The translations under genes and the position numbers were made by a program. Positions 37,247 to 48,055 of a DNA stretch of 64,000 nt are shown here, one piece after another. Positions within the stretch are counted from its first letter, which is position 1. Each line of letters begins with the position of its first letter. This DNA comes from Reyranella massiliensis 521. GTDB lineage: Bacteria; Pseudomonadota; Alphaproteobacteria; Reyranellales; Reyranellaceae. The notes under the pieces were generated by a model. That model was not told the origin of the DNA, ran no database searches, and saw nothing but the letters and a program-made list of their open reading frames with translations. The stretch lies in contig CAMARK010000005.1 in the NCBI GenBank assembly GCA_945860205.1, positions 23,387 through 87,386 on the forward strand, written 5' to 3'.

Positions 37247-38106
37247 TACCCCGTCCGGGCGAGCAGGCGCTCAGCCAGCACCAGATGCGGGCGGTCGAGC
37301 ATCTTGCCGTCGAGGGTGAGAACCCCGGATTCCGGGTTGCTCTCGAAGGTCGCCACGACGCGCTTGGCCCAGTCGATCTCATCCGCGCTCGGCGTGAAGA
37401 CCTCATGGATGATCGCAACCTGGTCGGGATGGATCGCGATCTTGCCGCAATATCCCATGCGCCGGGCGTCGCGCGCCTCGGCCCGGAGGCCGTCGACGTT
37501 CTTGATGTCGGGATAGACCGTGTCATAGGCGGTGACGCCGGCGGCCACCGACGCCATCAGGTTGATCGTGCGGGCAAGCTTGAAGGTGTCGTCGTAGACG
37601 CCGGGCGACGGGCCCTTGGCGAGCGCGCCGAGGTCGGCCATCAGATCCTCGCCACCCCAGGAGTGGCCCATCAGCCGCGCATGCTTGGCCGGCGCGGCCG
37701 TCAGCGCCAGCACGGCGGCGGCACTTTCGGTGGCGATGGTCAGGATGCGAGTCGTGCCGTGACCGATGCCTTCGCGCGCTTCGAGGGCGTCGAGGTAGTT
37801 GGCCAGCAGGTCGAGGTTGGCCTGGCCGACGCATTTCGGAAAGACGATGCCGTCGGGCTTGCCCTGCATGACGACGGCCAGATCACCCAGCGTCAGGCCG
37901 GTGTCGAGCGCGTTCACGCGGACATAGAGCTTGGGGCCATTGCGATTGGCGCTGCGCAGATAGGCCAAGGCCATATCGCGCGCGATCGGCTTGCGGTTGG
38001 CGGCGACCGAGTCCTCGAGGTCGAGGATCAGCCCGTCCGGCCCGGAGGTCGGGCCCTTGGCGAGCTTGCGCTCCGAATCGGCCGGAACGAACAGGAATGA
38101 ACGCAT
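37246..38106 (-). CDS. CoA ester lyase (HpcH/HpaI, CitE-like)
   Basis: A 286-residue TIM-barrel lyase: RSFLFVPADSERKLAK start, LILDLEDSVA, metal Glu in ILTIATESAAAVL and the Glu-Asp pair in WGGEDLMADLGA. This is the group of citramalyl-, malyl- and beta-methylmalyl-CoA lyases. With the MaoC hydratase gene 10 bases upstream, a mesaconyl/citramalyl-CoA or similar hydratase-lyase pair is plausible. The exact CoA ester cannot be read. Confidence 0.9.
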   Translation of the reverse strand: MRSFLFVPADSERKLAKGPTSGPDGLILDLEDSVAANRKPIARDMALAYLRSANRNGPKLYVRVNALDTGLTLGDLAVVMQGKPDGIVFPKCVGQANLDLLANYLDALEAREGIGHGTTRILTIATESAAAVLALTAAPAKHARLMGHSWGGEDLMADLGALAKGPSPGVYDDTFKLARTINLMASVAAGVTAYDTVYPDIKNVDGLRAEARDARRMGYCGKIAIHPDQVAIIHEVFTPSADEIDWAKRVVATFESNPESGVLTLDGKMLDRPHLVLAERLLARTG

Positions 38107-38116
38107 GCTTTAATCC

Positions 38117-38572
38117 TCAGGCTTTCGACTTCTTGTGCATCAGCGCCTGGCGCGTGCATTCGGCCACGACGTCACCGTGCTGGTTGATCGCGGTATGGCC
38201 GAACTCCACGATGCCGGCGTTGGGCCGCGACTTGCTCTCGCGCAGGCTCAGCACCTTGGTACGCACACGAATTGTGTCGCCGTGAAAGACAGGCTTGGGG
38301 AAACGCACGTCGGTCATGCCGAGGTTGGCGACCGTCGTGCCCAGCGTCGTGTCGTTTACGGTCATCCCGATCATCAGGCCCAGGGTGAACAGGCTGTTCA
38401 CGATGCGCTGGCCAAATTCGGTCTTGGAGGCGAACTCCTCGTCGATGTGCAACGGCTGCACGTTCATGGTGAGCGAGCTGTAGAGGACATTGTCCATTTC
38501 CGTGACGGTGCGCGTCCACGGATGCTCGAACATCTGGCCGACGGTGAATTCCTCGAAATAAAGCCCCGCCAT
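38117..38572 (-). CDS. MaoC family dehydratase/hydratase
   Basis: A 151-residue single hot-dog protein with the hydratase motif [12 protein letters not shown] (the usual catalytic Asp-His pair is changed; His is retained, and Asn replaces the Asp position). It starts at 38572 with GGAGG four bases upstream. Single-domain MaoC proteins paired with CitE-like lyases hydrate an unsaturated CoA ester before cleavage, for example mesaconyl-CoA to citramalyl-CoA. It is first in the operon MaoC, CitE-like lyase, ExoD, Rieske. An alternative role in fatty-acid metabolism is possible. Confidence 0.88.
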   Translation of the reverse strand: MAGLYFEEFTVGQMFEHPWTRTVTEMDNVLYSSLTMNVQPLHIDEEFASKTEFGQRIVNSLFTLGLMIGMTVNDTTLGTTVANLGMTDVRFPKPVFHGDTIRVRTKVLSLRESKSRPNAGIVEFGHTAINQHGDVVAECTRQALMHKKSKA

Positions 38573-38692
38573 CTTCCTCCCCCGAATTCCTCCACCCGAA
38601 AGTCCGCTCTTACTAGCATGGATGGACGCTGACCGGCTCGCCATCGTATCAATGCCGCCACAGGACGAAACACCGACGACGGGAGCAGGACG

Positions 38693-39670
38693 ATGCGTGC
38701 GATGCTGAGCGAAACGCCGGGCGGGCCGGAAAGCCTTAAACTGGTGGAACTCCCGTCCAAGCCGTTGAGCAAGGGCCAGGTGCGTGTCGCGGTCCGGGCG
38801 GCAGGCGTTAATTTTCCCGACACGCTGATCATCCAGGACAAATACCAGTTCAAGCCGCCGCGCCCGTTCGCACCGGGCCACGAGATCGCCGGGGACATCA
38901 TCGAGCTGGGCGAGGGTGTGAGCGGCTACAAGATGGGTGACCGCGTGATCGGCATGATCGGCCATGGCGGCTACGCCACCGAGGCGGTCGTCGATATGGG
39001 CAGCCTGCTGCCGATGCCGAAGAACATGAGCTACGACGACGGCGCGGCGTTCACCATGACCTACGGCACCTCCTACTACGCGCTGAAGCAGCGCAGCAGC
39101 TACAAGGCCGGCGAGACGCTGCTGGTCACCGGCGCCTCGGGCGGCGTCGGCCTTACCGCCGTCGAACTGGGCGCGCTGATGGGGCTGAAGGTGATCGCCG
39201 CCGTTGGCTCCGACGAGAAGATGGAGATCTGCAAAAAGTACGGCGCCACGATGTTCGTGAACTACACCAAGGACAAGATGCGCGACAAGGTCAAGGAGCT
39301 GACCGGCGGCAACGGCGCGGACATCATCTACGACGCCGTCGGCGGCGATGCCTTCGACGAGTCCGTCCGCTGCATTGCCTGGTACGGGCGGCTGCTGGTG
39401 GTGGGCTTTGCGGCCGGTCGCATCCCCTCGCTGCCGGCCAACCTCGCCCTGCTGAAGAGCTGCGACGTGCGCGGCGTATTCTATGGTGCCTGGCGCGGGC
39501 GCGAGCCTGCGGAAGCGCGGAAGAATTTCGATGAGCTGCTGGCCTGGTATGCCGAGGGCAGGCTGAAGCCGCACATCTCCATGCGCTTTCCGCTGGAGGA
39601 GAGCGCCGAGGCAATGAACGCACTCCTGTCGCGCAAGGCGACAGGCAAGGTCGTGCTGACGATCTCCTGA
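38693..39670 (+). CDS. NADPH:quinone oxidoreductase (zinc-free MDR)
   Basis: A 325-residue zeta-crystallin-type reductase without zinc ligands; [16 protein letters not shown] and the cofactor loop [16 protein letters not shown] are typical. It reduces quinones or enoyl-type substrates with NADPH. It is divergent from the MaoC operon and followed 10 bases later by an SDR gene, so the two redox genes are likely cotranscribed. GGAGCAGGA lies just before the start. Confidence 0.92.
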   Translation: MRAMLSETPGGPESLKLVELPSKPLSKGQVRVAVRAAGVNFPDTLIIQDKYQFKPPRPFAPGHEIAGDIIELGEGVSGYKMGDRVIGMIGHGGYATEAVVDMGSLLPMPKNMSYDDGAAFTMTYGTSYYALKQRSSYKAGETLLVTGASGGVGLTAVELGALMGLKVIAAVGSDEKMEICKKYGATMFVNYTKDKMRDKVKELTGGNGADIIYDAVGGDAFDESVRCIAWYGRLLVVGFAAGRIPSLPANLALLKSCDVRGVFYGAWRGREPAEARKNFDELLAWYAEGRLKPHISMRFPLEESAEAMNALLSRKATGKVVLTIS

Positions 39671-39680
39671 GGAGGATGCG

Positions 39681-40436
39681 ATGGGCCGTCTGGCCGGCAG
39701 AATCGCGATCGTGACGGGCGGCGCCTCCGGCATCGGGGCGGCCTCAGTCAAGCTCTTCGCCGAGGAAGGCGCGTCGGTTCTGGCGGTCGACCTGCCCGGT
39801 TCGGCGATCGACACCGTCCATACCGGTAATCCGGCCATCGCGACGCTCGCGGCCGACATCACCGCCGACGAGGCCCCCAAGAACATCGTGGCGGCGGCGC
39901 TGGCCAAATTCGGTGCGATCGACATCCTGTTCAACAATGCCGGCGTCAGCGGCCGCGCCTTCGTCGAGGAGATGACCGACGAGCATTGGGACAAGGTCAA
40001 TGGCGTCAATCTGCGCGCGATGTTCCGGATCTGCCGCGAAGCCATTCCGGCGCTCAAGCTGCGGGCGCGGGAGAAGGGGCGGGCGCGCATTCTCAACACG
40101 GCCTCGGTGATGGCGTTCGACACGGACTTTGGCCTCGCCGCTTACGCAGCCTCCAAGGCCGGCGTCGGTGGCCTCACGCGCACGCTGGCGCTGGAACTCG
40201 GCAAGTTCAACATCACCGCCAACTACGTCTGCCCTGGCGCGATCTACAGCGGCATGACGCGGACCAATTTCGACAACCCCGAGATCCGCGCGGTGTGGGA
40301 AAAGAAGGCGGCACTTCGCCGCCTGGGCCAACCGATCGACATTGCGCGCGGCGCGCTGCTGTTGGCGTCCGACGAGGCCGATTTCATCACTGGCCACGAG
40401 TTGGTAGTCGACGGCGGCCTCACTCTCCGGACCTGA
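39681..40436 (+). CDS. Short-chain dehydrogenase/reductase (SDR)
   Basis: A 251-residue classical [17 protein letters not shown] cofactor motif with acidic DLPGS at strand 2 (NAD preference), NNAGVSG, and Tyr-Lys in AYAASKAG. Ends in [10 protein letters not shown]. Strong ribosome site GAGGAGG precedes ATG 39681. Likely oxidises or reduces a hydroxy or keto intermediate along with the adjacent quinone reductase-like enzyme. Confidence 0.93.
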   Translation: MGRLAGRIAIVTGGASGIGAASVKLFAEEGASVLAVDLPGSAIDTVHTGNPAIATLAADITADEAPKNIVAAALAKFGAIDILFNNAGVSGRAFVEEMTDEHWDKVNGVNLRAMFRICREAIPALKLRAREKGRARILNTASVMAFDTDFGLAAYAASKAGVGGLTRTLALELGKFNITANYVCPGAIYSGMTRTNFDNPEIRAVWEKKAALRRLGQPIDIARGALLLASDEADFITGHELVVDGGLTLRT

Positions 40437-40447
40437 GGCGTACGCAG

Positions 40448-41502
40448 ATGACCAACATCCATTCCTTTGCCGCCGACTACAGCGAGGCCCGCGACAAGTT
40501 CCTGGCGGCGGCGCGGCTGGCCGGTGCGCGTACCTTTCGCTACGACAACCCCACCAAGGGGCCCAAGGGCGAGCAGCTGTCGACCGACGTTGCCCTCGTG
40601 GGCCGCGAGGATGCGTCCAAGGTCGTGGTCACGATTTCCAGCACGCACGGCGTTGAAGGCTATTGCGGTTCGGGTTTCCAGGTCGATTGGTGGGCGCCGC
40701 CGGGCTGCCGGCCGACACCGCGGCGGTCCTAGTCCATGCCATCAATCCCTACGGCTTCGCCTGGACCAGGCGCGTGACCGAGGAAGGTAACGATCTCAAC
40801 CGCAATTACGTCGATCACAGCAAGCCCTATCCGGTGAACGAGGGCTATCTCGAGATCGCCGACTTCCTCATCCCGGCCGACCTGAGCGAGGCCGGCACCA
40901 AGGCCGCCGAAGCCAAGCTCGCGGCCCATCGCAAGAAGGTGGGCGAGGTCGCCTATTTCCGCGCCGTGTCGGGCGGCCAGTACAGCCATCCCGACGGCAT
41001 GTTCTTCGGCGGCGGCGGACCGGCCTGGTCCAATCGCACCCTGCACGCCATCACCGACAAGTTCCTGAAGGGCCGAAACGATGTCGCGGTCATCGACTTC
41101 CACACCGGCCTCGGCCCCTATGGCTACGGCGAGCCGATCACACACTTCGACATCGATACGCCGGCATCCCGGCGGGTCCGGGCCTTCTGGGGCGAATCGG
41201 TGACCGAATCGAAGCGTGGCCAGACCGCCTCCCAGGCGCGCGACGGGCTCGGCCACTATGGCCTCAACCGCGTCCTCCTGGAGCCGGAAACGCGGCTCAC
41301 CATGTGCACCCTGGAATACGGCACCTTCGACCGCGAGAGCGGGCAAAAAGCCTTCCGGGCCGACCATTGGCTGCACAAGCACGGCGATCCGCTGGGCAAG
41401 GAGGCCGGGCCGGTGCGGGCCGCCATGCGCCGGCAGTTCTATCCCGACGCCGACGACTGGAAGGAAGCGGTCCTGTTCCGCGGCCACCAGATCACCCGGT
41501 AG
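40448..41502 (+). pseudogene. DUF2817 (M14-like metallopeptidase) protein, frameshifted
   Basis: Two consecutive frames make one DUF2817 protein of about 350 residues. The first frame (from ATG 40448) covers residues to SGFQVDWW with the HGVEGYCGSG zinc motif (His and Glu). The second frame picks up at GAAGLPADTAAVLVHAINPYG and carries the Arg-Asn region (DLNRNYVDH), the third zinc His (IDFHTGLGPYG) and the probable catalytic Glu (TLEYGTF). One missing base at about 40690-40692 (after the TGG codon) joins them. The fold is like zinc carboxypeptidases. Decay or assembly error cannot be told from one sequence. Confidence 0.8.
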
Positions 41503-41616
41503 GCGATCGCCGGCATGCAGCGCCCAATCTATTAAGCAGATCCAATTGACGCGATTGGGGACAATCAGCCCCTGAAAAGCCATTCGCGCCGCTACCGTTC
41601 CTGCTAGAACTCCCGT

Positions 41617-43548
41617 ATGCGTGCTCTGATAGCGTTGGTCGCGTTTGCGGGCGTGGCCGCGCTCAATCTTCTGTGGTGGTGGTTGCCGAACAGGCCGGTG
41701 GAGATCGCCGGCTGGACGGCGGCGCCGCTGCAGAGCGTGTCGTTTGCCCCCTACCGGCCGGGGCAAAGCCCGCTGACCCGCACGTTTCCGACGCCTGACC
41801 AGATCGAGGAAGACTTGAAGCGTCTGCAGGGCAAGGTGCAGGCGGTGCGGACCTATTCATCGGGCGAGAACCTCGAGACCGTGCCGCAGCGCGCCGGCAA
41901 GTATGGGCTGAAGGTCTGGCACGGCGCCTGGCTGAACAATAACGACAAGGAAAACCTCGAGCAGATCAACCTGCTGATCGACCATGCCAACAAGTACAAG
42001 GATACGGTCGAGCGGGTGATCGTCGGCAACGAGGTGCTGCTGCGCAAGGATCTGACGGCCAACGAACTGCGCCGCTACATCCGCCAGGTGAAGCAGCGCG
42101 TGACCCAGCCCGTCACCTATGCCGACGTCTGGGAGTTCTGGATGCGCAATCCCCAGCTCGCCGACGAGGTCGACTTCATCACCATCCATATCCTGCCGTA
42201 CTGGGAGGACGAGCCGATCGGCGTCGATCGCCGCGAACCCGACGGCAGGCTGAGCATCGATAAGCACCTGACCGACATCTACAAGAAGGTGCAGGCGCGC
42301 TTCCCGGGCAAGAAGATCGTGATCGGCGAGACCGGCTGGCCGAGCGACGGCCGCATGCGCTCCGACGCACGCCCGGGACGGGTCGAGCAGGTCCAGTACT
42401 TCTCGATCTTCCGGACCGCTGCCGAGCGCGAGAAATTCGACTACAACGTCATCGAGGCTTTCGACCAGTACTGGAAGGCACGCCAGGAAGGCACCGTCGG
42501 GGCAGCATGGGGGCTGCTCGACGCGCAGCGGCGCGACAAGTTCGAACTCGGCAAGCCGGTGGTGGCCGAGCCGCAGTGGCGGGTCCTGTTTGCCCTGACG
42601 ACGATGGCATCGGGCCTGATCCTGCTCGGCTTTGTCAGCCAGCGTCGCCCCAAGGGATGGAAGTCGATCGTGCTCTTCGCGTTCTTCACCCAGGCGGTGG
42701 CGACCAGCTACGTGCAGGCGACCTGGATCGATGTTTCGCGCAGCTTCTACTTCGAGCGCATGGCCGGCGTCGTGTTCTGGGCGGTGCTGCTTGGCCTGTT
42801 CAGCTACGCCCTGCTGCGCGGCATCGCCGACAGCCTGACCGGCAAGATGGCCGACCCCTCGCTCTACGGCGCCCGGGTCATGGCGGCGTGGCGGGCATGG
42901 CGGGAGCTGCCGCGCTACCGCATCGTCCAGCGCGCTGATCTGATGGCCCAGGTGCTCTATCTGGCACTGACAGTGCTGTGCATCTTCTATCTCGTCGTCA
43001 TCAGCATCGATTGGTACGACGGCGTCATCCGGATCGGCGACTGGTTTCGCCAGATCGCCATCGACGGCCGCTACCGCGACTTCCCGGTCTGGAGCTTCGT
43101 CATTCCGAGCATCGTGCTGATGGCCTGGAAGACCATCACCATCCTGCGCACGGAGCCGGCGTCGCGTTCCCACCGTATCTCCAAGGCGCTCTCGTTCGGC
43201 CGCCTGCTGGGCTACGACGGCAGCCGCGGTTTCGTGCGCATGGACCGCTCCTTCAGCCGCGTCAGGCCGGTCCTGCCGGAGATCGTCCTGGCCGGGCTGC
43301 TGATCTTCTGGGCGGTGGTCATGGTGGTGACCGAGGGCGCCATCAAGTTGCATGACGGCGGCGCTGGCGGCTTCGTTTCGGCCGACGGCGGCCGGTGGGT
43401 GATCCGGACGCTGTTCTGGAACACGCAGGCCAGCTGGTTCGGCTTCATCGCCATCCTGATGGCGATCCCTTACCTGGCGACGATCTACGTATCCATACGC
43501 GAACCACTGGCAGAACCGCCGCCGGACTCCTATACCTCCAAGTGGTAG
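41617..43548 (+). CDS. Membrane-bound GH17-like glucan enzyme (NdvC-like)
   Basis: A 643-residue protein. After one N-terminal helix (about 5-23) comes a GH17 (beta-1,3-glucanase fold) domain with acid Glu in VERVIVGNEVLLRKD and nucleophile Glu in IVIGETGWPSDGR. Residues from about 325 on form seven or so membrane helices. This layout is like NdvC of Bradyrhizobium, linked to cyclic beta-(1,3),(1,6)-glucan synthesis; transglycosylation rather than hydrolysis is plausible. No ndvB is nearby. The 114-base gap upstream contains no convincing promoter. Confidence 0.85.
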   Translation: MRALIALVAFAGVAALNLLWWWLPNRPVEIAGWTAAPLQSVSFAPYRPGQSPLTRTFPTPDQIEEDLKRLQGKVQAVRTYSSGENLETVPQRAGKYGLKVWHGAWLNNNDKENLEQINLLIDHANKYKDTVERVIVGNEVLLRKDLTANELRRYIRQVKQRVTQPVTYADVWEFWMRNPQLADEVDFITIHILPYWEDEPIGVDRREPDGRLSIDKHLTDIYKKVQARFPGKKIVIGETGWPSDGRMRSDARPGRVEQVQYFSIFRTAAEREKFDYNVIEAFDQYWKARQEGTVGAAWGLLDAQRRDKFELGKPVVAEPQWRVLFALTTMASGLILLGFVSQRRPKGWKSIVLFAFFTQAVATSYVQATWIDVSRSFYFERMAGVVFWAVLLGLFSYALLRGIADSLTGKMADPSLYGARVMAAWRAWRELPRYRIVQRADLMAQVLYLALTVLCIFYLVVISIDWYDGVIRIGDWFRQIAIDGRYRDFPVWSFVIPSIVLMAWKTITILRTEPASRSHRISKALSFGRLLGYDGSRGFVRMDRSFSRVRPVLPEIVLAGLLIFWAVVMVVTEGAIKLHDGGAGGFVSADGGRWVIRTLFWNTQASWFGFIAILMAIPYLATIYVSIREPLAEPPPDSYTSKW

Positions 43549-43570
43549 GCGCTTAGCCGGGAGTTACGAC

Positions 43571-44155
43571 ATGGAAATCAAGGGCGAGTACAGGATCGCC
43601 GCGTCGCGCGAGAAGGTTTTCGCGGCGCTCAACGACGTAGCCACACTGCAGGCGTGCATTCCAGGCTGCGAATCACTCGAGAAGACTTCCGACACCGAGA
43701 TGAAGGCAAAGGTGCGCCTGCGCATCGGGCCGGTCAGCGCCAGCTTCACCGGCAAGGTGACGCTTTCCGACCTCGATCCTCCTAACGGCTACAAAATCTC
43801 CGGCGAAGGGCAGGGCGGCGCGGCAGGCTTCGCCAAGGGCGGTGCGGTCGTCACATTGCGTGAAGACGGCGCGGACACCATCCTGAACTACAATGTCGAT
43901 GCCCAGGTCGGCGGCAAGATCGCTCAGGTCGGCGCGCGCCTGATCGACGGCACCGCCCGCAAGCTGGCCGACGAGTTCTTCAGCAAGTTCACCGCAATGG
44001 TCGGCGGCCCGCCGCCTGGCGAAGTGGCGGCACCCGCCGCGGCGCCTGCAGCCGCCACAGCGGCGTCTGCTGCAGCGCAGCGAGGCTACAAGCACTGGAT
44101 CGTCATCGGCGTCGGCGCCGTTGTATTGGTCCTGGTATTCATTGCGAGTCGTTAG
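43571..44155 (+). CDS. CoxG/SRPBCC-domain membrane-anchored protein
   Basis: A 194-residue CoxG family protein: a START-like domain (about 1-140) beginning [20 protein letters not shown] with [10 protein letters not shown], an Ala/Pro linker ([18 protein letters not shown]) and a single C-terminal membrane helix. CoxG has been shown to recruit CO dehydrogenase to the membrane in actinobacteria, delivering electrons to quinone. Here it precedes the S, L, M genes by 130 bases and likely serves the same purpose for this form II enzyme. Confidence 0.9.
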   Translation: MEIKGEYRIAASREKVFAALNDVATLQACIPGCESLEKTSDTEMKAKVRLRIGPVSASFTGKVTLSDLDPPNGYKISGEGQGGAAGFAKGGAVVTLREDGADTILNYNVDAQVGGKIAQVGARLIDGTARKLADEFFSKFTAMVGGPPPGEVAAPAAAPAAATAASAAAQRGYKHWIVIGVGAVVLVLVFIASR

Positions 44156-44167
44156 CACTGGCTCGCG

Positions 44168-44226
44168 TATAGACTGTCATCCGCAATTCGCTTGACCGCC
44201 GCCGGAGCGGCTTGCGACAGTCGATA
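44168..44226. repeat. Inverted repeat upstream of the CO-dehydrogenase-like operon
   Basis: TATAGACTGTC (44168-44178) and GACAGTCGATA (44216-44226) pair at 10 of 11 positions around a 37-base loop. It lies in the 130-base gap between coxG-like and the 2Fe-2S subunit gene. It could be a weak operator, a leader hairpin or coincidental. Confidence 0.35.
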
Positions 44227-44285
44227 TAACGCTCTGGCGGGTGCGCTTGGCGCAGCCGCGAACCAATAAAGTGAGGGAGAGAGTA

Positions 44286-44771
<486 letters not shown>

Positions 44772-44775
44772 CGCC

Positions 44776-47160
44776 ATGACCTCCGCCTCTGGAATCGGCG
44801 CTCGCGTTCTCAGGACGGAAGACAAGCGCTTCCTGACCGGGACCGGCCGCTATGTCGACGATCTGCCTCTCGCGCGCGCGACCTACGCCTACTTCCTGCG
44901 TTCGCCGCACGCTCACGCGAAGATAAAGAGCATCGACGTTTCCGCGGCGGCCAAGATGCCGGGCGTGGTCAACATCTTTACCGGCAAGGACCTGGTCGAC
45001 GCCAAGGTCGGCGGGCTGATCTGCGGCTGGGTGGTCAAGGACAAGCACGGCGAACCGCACAAGGCGCCGGCCCATCCCGTGATGGCGGTCGACACGGTGC
45101 GCTATGTTGGCGACACGGTCGCCATGATCGTGGCCAACAGCCACGACGAGGCCAAGGACGCCGCCGAGGCGATCAAGGTTGACTACGACGTGAAGCCCGC
45201 GACCATCGATCTCGCCAAGGCGCTCGACAAGGGCGCAACCCAGGTCCATCCCGAGGCGCCGGGCAACCTGATCTACGACTGGGAAATCGGCGTGAAGGCC
45301 GATGTCGACGCGGCGTTCGCCAAGGCCGCTCATGTCACCAAGCTCGACCTCGTCAACAACCGCCTGATCCCCAACGCCATGGAGCCGCGCGCCGCGGCGG
45401 CGGAGTACGACAAGGGCACCGGCAACTACACGCTGTGGTCGACGTCGCAGAATCCGCACGTGCTCCGCCTCATCCTATCGGCTTTCGTGCTGGGCATTCC
45501 CGAGCACAAGCTGCGGGTCATTGCCCCTGACGTCGGCGGCGGTTTCGGCAGCAAGATCTTCTGCTATGCCGACGAGACGATGGTCTGCTGGGCGGCATCG
45601 CGTGTCGGCCGGCCGATCAAGTGGACCGCCGAGCGCAGCGAATCGTTCCAGACCGATTGCCATGGCCGCGACCACGTTACCCACGCCGAGCTGGCCTTGG
45701 ACAAGGACGGCAAGTTCCTGGCGCTGAAGGTCGAGACGATCGCCAACATGGGCGCCTACCTGTCGACCTTCTCAACGGCGGTGCCGACCTATCTTTACGC
45801 CACGTTGCTGGCCGGCCAGTACACGACGCCGTTGATCTACGCCAACGTGAAGGCAGCTCTCACGCACACGGCGCCGGTCGATGCCTATCGCGGTGCCGGC
45901 CGACCCGAAGCGACGTTCGTCATCGAGAGCATCGTCAGCAAGGCCGCGGCCGAGATGAAGATCGATCCGGCCGAGCTGCGCCGGAAGAACTTCATTCCGT
46001 CGACGGCCTTCCCGTACCAGACGCCCGTGGCGCTGCAGTACGATTCGGGCAACTACCCGCCGATCATCGACGAAGCGATGAAGATCGCCGACTACAAGGG
46101 CTTTGAGGCCCGCCGCGCCGAGGCCAAGTCGCGTGGCAAGCTGCGCGGCATCGGCTTCTCGTCCTATATCGAGGCCTGCGGTCTCGCGCCTTCGCAGGTC
46201 ATCGGCCAGCTGGGCGGCGGCGTCGGGCAATGGGAGTCGGCGCAGATCAAGTTCAACCCGACCGGCAACGTCCAGATCATGACCGGCGCACATAGCCACG
46301 GCCAGAGCCACGAGACGACGTTTGCGCAGATCATCCACGACAAGCTCGGCGTGCCGATGGACCAGATCGAGATCGTCCATGGCGACACGGCGACGACGCC
46401 GTTCGGCATGGGCACCTACGGTTCGCGTTCGCTCGCGGTCGGCGGGTCGGCCATCGTCAAGGCCACCGAGAAGATCATCGCCAAGGGCAAGAAGATCGCG
46501 GCCCATTTGATGGAAGCGTCGGTGGCCGACGTCGAGTTCGAGAACGGCACCTTCAAGGTGACGGGCACGGACAAGAACGTGCCGCTGGCCCAGGTCGTGT
46601 TCGCGGCCTACGTGCCGCACAATTATCCGCTGGCCGAGGTCGAGCCGGGCATGGACGAGAACGCCTTCTATGATCCGGCGAACTTCGTCTATCCGGCAGG
46701 CACGCAGATCTGTGAGCTCGAGATCGACCCGGAGACCGGCACCACCGAGATCGTCGCCTTCACTGCGATCGACGACTTCGGCAACATCATCAATCCGATG
46801 ATCGTCGAGGGACAGGTTCACGGCGGCATCGTGCAGGGCGTCGGCCAGGCACTGATGGAAGGCGCCGTCTACGACAAGAGCACGGGCCAGCTCATCAGCG
46901 GCTCGTACATGGATTACACCATGCCGCGCGCGGACAACTTCCCGTCGTTCAAGCTCGGCTACAAGGTGACGCCTTGCCCGCACAATCCATTGGGTGTGAA
47001 GGGCTGCGGCGAGGCCGGGGCGATCGCCTCGCCGGCTGCCGTGATGAACGCGGTTCACGATGCGCTGGCGCCGATCGGCGTCAAACACGTGGAGATGCCG
47101 GCCACATCGCTCAACGTGTGGCAATCGATCAAGGGCGCCCAGCGTCAAGCTGCCGAGTAG
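44776..47160 (+). CDS. Molybdopterin large subunit (CoxL form II) of a CO-dehydrogenase family enzyme
   Basis: A 794-residue molybdenum-cytosine-dinucleotide subunit. The active-site loop reads [15 protein letters not shown], the form II signature, not AYRCSFR of true CO dehydrogenase (form I); the general-base Glu region is [15 protein letters not shown]. Oxidation of CO is therefore unlikely; form II enzymes act on aldehydes or N-heterocycles, mostly undetermined. The usual order S, L, M follows. The protein has no signal peptide and should stay in the cytoplasm or at the inner membrane via CoxG. Confidence 0.93.
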   Translation: MTSASGIGARVLRTEDKRFLTGTGRYVDDLPLARATYAYFLRSPHAHAKIKSIDVSAAAKMPGVVNIFTGKDLVDAKVGGLICGWVVKDKHGEPHKAPAHPVMAVDTVRYVGDTVAMIVANSHDEAKDAAEAIKVDYDVKPATIDLAKALDKGATQVHPEAPGNLIYDWEIGVKADVDAAFAKAAHVTKLDLVNNRLIPNAMEPRAAAAEYDKGTGNYTLWSTSQNPHVLRLILSAFVLGIPEHKLRVIAPDVGGGFGSKIFCYADETMVCWAASRVGRPIKWTAERSESFQTDCHGRDHVTHAELALDKDGKFLALKVETIANMGAYLSTFSTAVPTYLYATLLAGQYTTPLIYANVKAALTHTAPVDAYRGAGRPEATFVIESIVSKAAAEMKIDPAELRRKNFIPSTAFPYQTPVALQYDSGNYPPIIDEAMKIADYKGFEARRAEAKSRGKLRGIGFSSYIEACGLAPSQVIGQLGGGVGQWESAQIKFNPTGNVQIMTGAHSHGQSHETTFAQIIHDKLGVPMDQIEIVHGDTATTPFGMGTYGSRSLAVGGSAIVKATEKIIAKGKKIAAHLMEASVADVEFENGTFKVTGTDKNVPLAQVVFAAYVPHNYPLAEVEPGMDENAFYDPANFVYPAGTQICELEIDPETGTTEIVAFTAIDDFGNIINPMIVEGQVHGGIVQGVGQALMEGAVYDKSTGQLISGSYMDYTMPRADNFPSFKLGYKVTPCPHNPLGVKGCGEAGAIASPAAVMNAVHDALAPIGVKHVEMPATSLNVWQSIKGAQRQAAE

Positions 47161-47188
47161 GGCAGTCGAGTAACCGGAGGAAATTCAG

Positions 47189-47986
47189 ATGTATGATTTC
47201 GCTTACCACCGTCCGAAGTCGGTCGCCGACGCCGTCGGCCTGCTGAAGAGCAAGCCCGAGGCCCGCGCCATGTCGGGCGGCATGACCCTGATCCCGACGC
47301 TGAAGCAGCGCCTGGCGCGGCCGAGCGACGTGGTCGATCTCGGCGGCGTCAAGGAACTGGCCGGCATCAAGGTGGAGGGCAACAACGTCGTGATCGGCGG
47401 CATGACGCGCCACGCCGACGTGGCGGGCTCGGCCGAGGTCAAGGCCGCGATCCCGGCGCTGGCCTATCTCGCCGGCCATATCGGCGATCCGCAGGTCCGC
47501 AATCGCGGCACGATGGGCGGTTCGGTCGCCAACAACGATCCGGCGGCCGACTATCCCGGCGCGGTCGTGGCGCTCAATGCCACGGTCACCACCAACACCC
47601 GCAAGATCGCAGCCGACGACTTCTTCAAAGGCCTGTTCGAGACCGCCCTTGCCGACGGCGAACTGATCACCTCGATCAGCTTCCCCAAGGTGGAGAAGGC
47701 GGCCTACATGAAGTTTCCCAACCCGGCCTCGCGCTACGCCATGGTCGGCGTGTTCGTGGCCAAGTCGGCCTCAGGCGTGCGGGTGGCGGTGACCGGCGCC
47801 GGCGCCTGCGTCTTCCGCGTCAAGGCGATGGAAGAGGCACTGACCAAGAACTTCTCCTCGGCGGCGATCAAGGACATCAAGATCCCGTTCGAGGGTCTCA
47901 ACAGCGACATCCACGGCAGCTCCGAGTACCGCGCCCATCTCGTGGGCGTCATGGCGCGCCGCGCGGTCGACGCTGCGAACAAGTAG
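47189..47986 (+). CDS. FAD-binding subunit (CoxM) of a CO-dehydrogenase family enzyme
   Basis: A 265-residue subunit of the FAD-binding domain family: AMSGGMTLIPTLKQRL is the first FAD loop, GDPQVRNRGTMGGSVANNDPAAD the second. It passes electrons from the iron-sulfur clusters to an acceptor such as quinone. It ends the operon; an intrinsic terminator follows 29 bases later. Because of this subunit, the enzyme differs from the FAD-less one at 18369-20953. Confidence 0.93.
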   Translation: MYDFAYHRPKSVADAVGLLKSKPEARAMSGGMTLIPTLKQRLARPSDVVDLGGVKELAGIKVEGNNVVIGGMTRHADVAGSAEVKAAIPALAYLAGHIGDPQVRNRGTMGGSVANNDPAADYPGAVVALNATVTTNTRKIAADDFFKGLFETALADGELITSISFPKVEKAAYMKFPNPASRYAMVGVFVAKSASGVRVAVTGAGACVFRVKAMEEALTKNFSSAAIKDIKIPFEGLNSDIHGSSEYRAHLVGVMARRAVDAANK

Positions 47987-48014
47987 CCGGCTGCGGCTGC
48001 ACGGACTAACGTCG

Positions 48015-48045
48015 GGGCGTCCTGTTCAGGACGCCCTTTCGTTTT
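48015..48045 (+). terminator. Intrinsic terminator after the CO-dehydrogenase-like operon
   Basis: A 9-bp stem GGGCGTCCT/AGGACGCCC (48015-48023 with 48028-48036), loop GTTC, then TTTCGTTTT. This is the clearest Rho-independent terminator in the window. It ends 10 bases before the pyroglutamyl-peptidase start, so that gene's own promoter must overlap it or transcription reads through. Confidence 0.85.
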
Positions 48046-48055
48046 GGGGAGAGGC

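Noticed and set aside
41503..41616. Terminator or promoter between the DUF2817 gene and the GH17 gene
   Set aside because: TTGACG at 41546 has no matching -10 element, and the CCAAT/ATTGG pair is only 5 bp with no T-run.
44776..47160. True aerobic CO dehydrogenase (form I)
   Set aside because: The active-site loop is AYRGAGR, not AYRCSFR, which defines form I.
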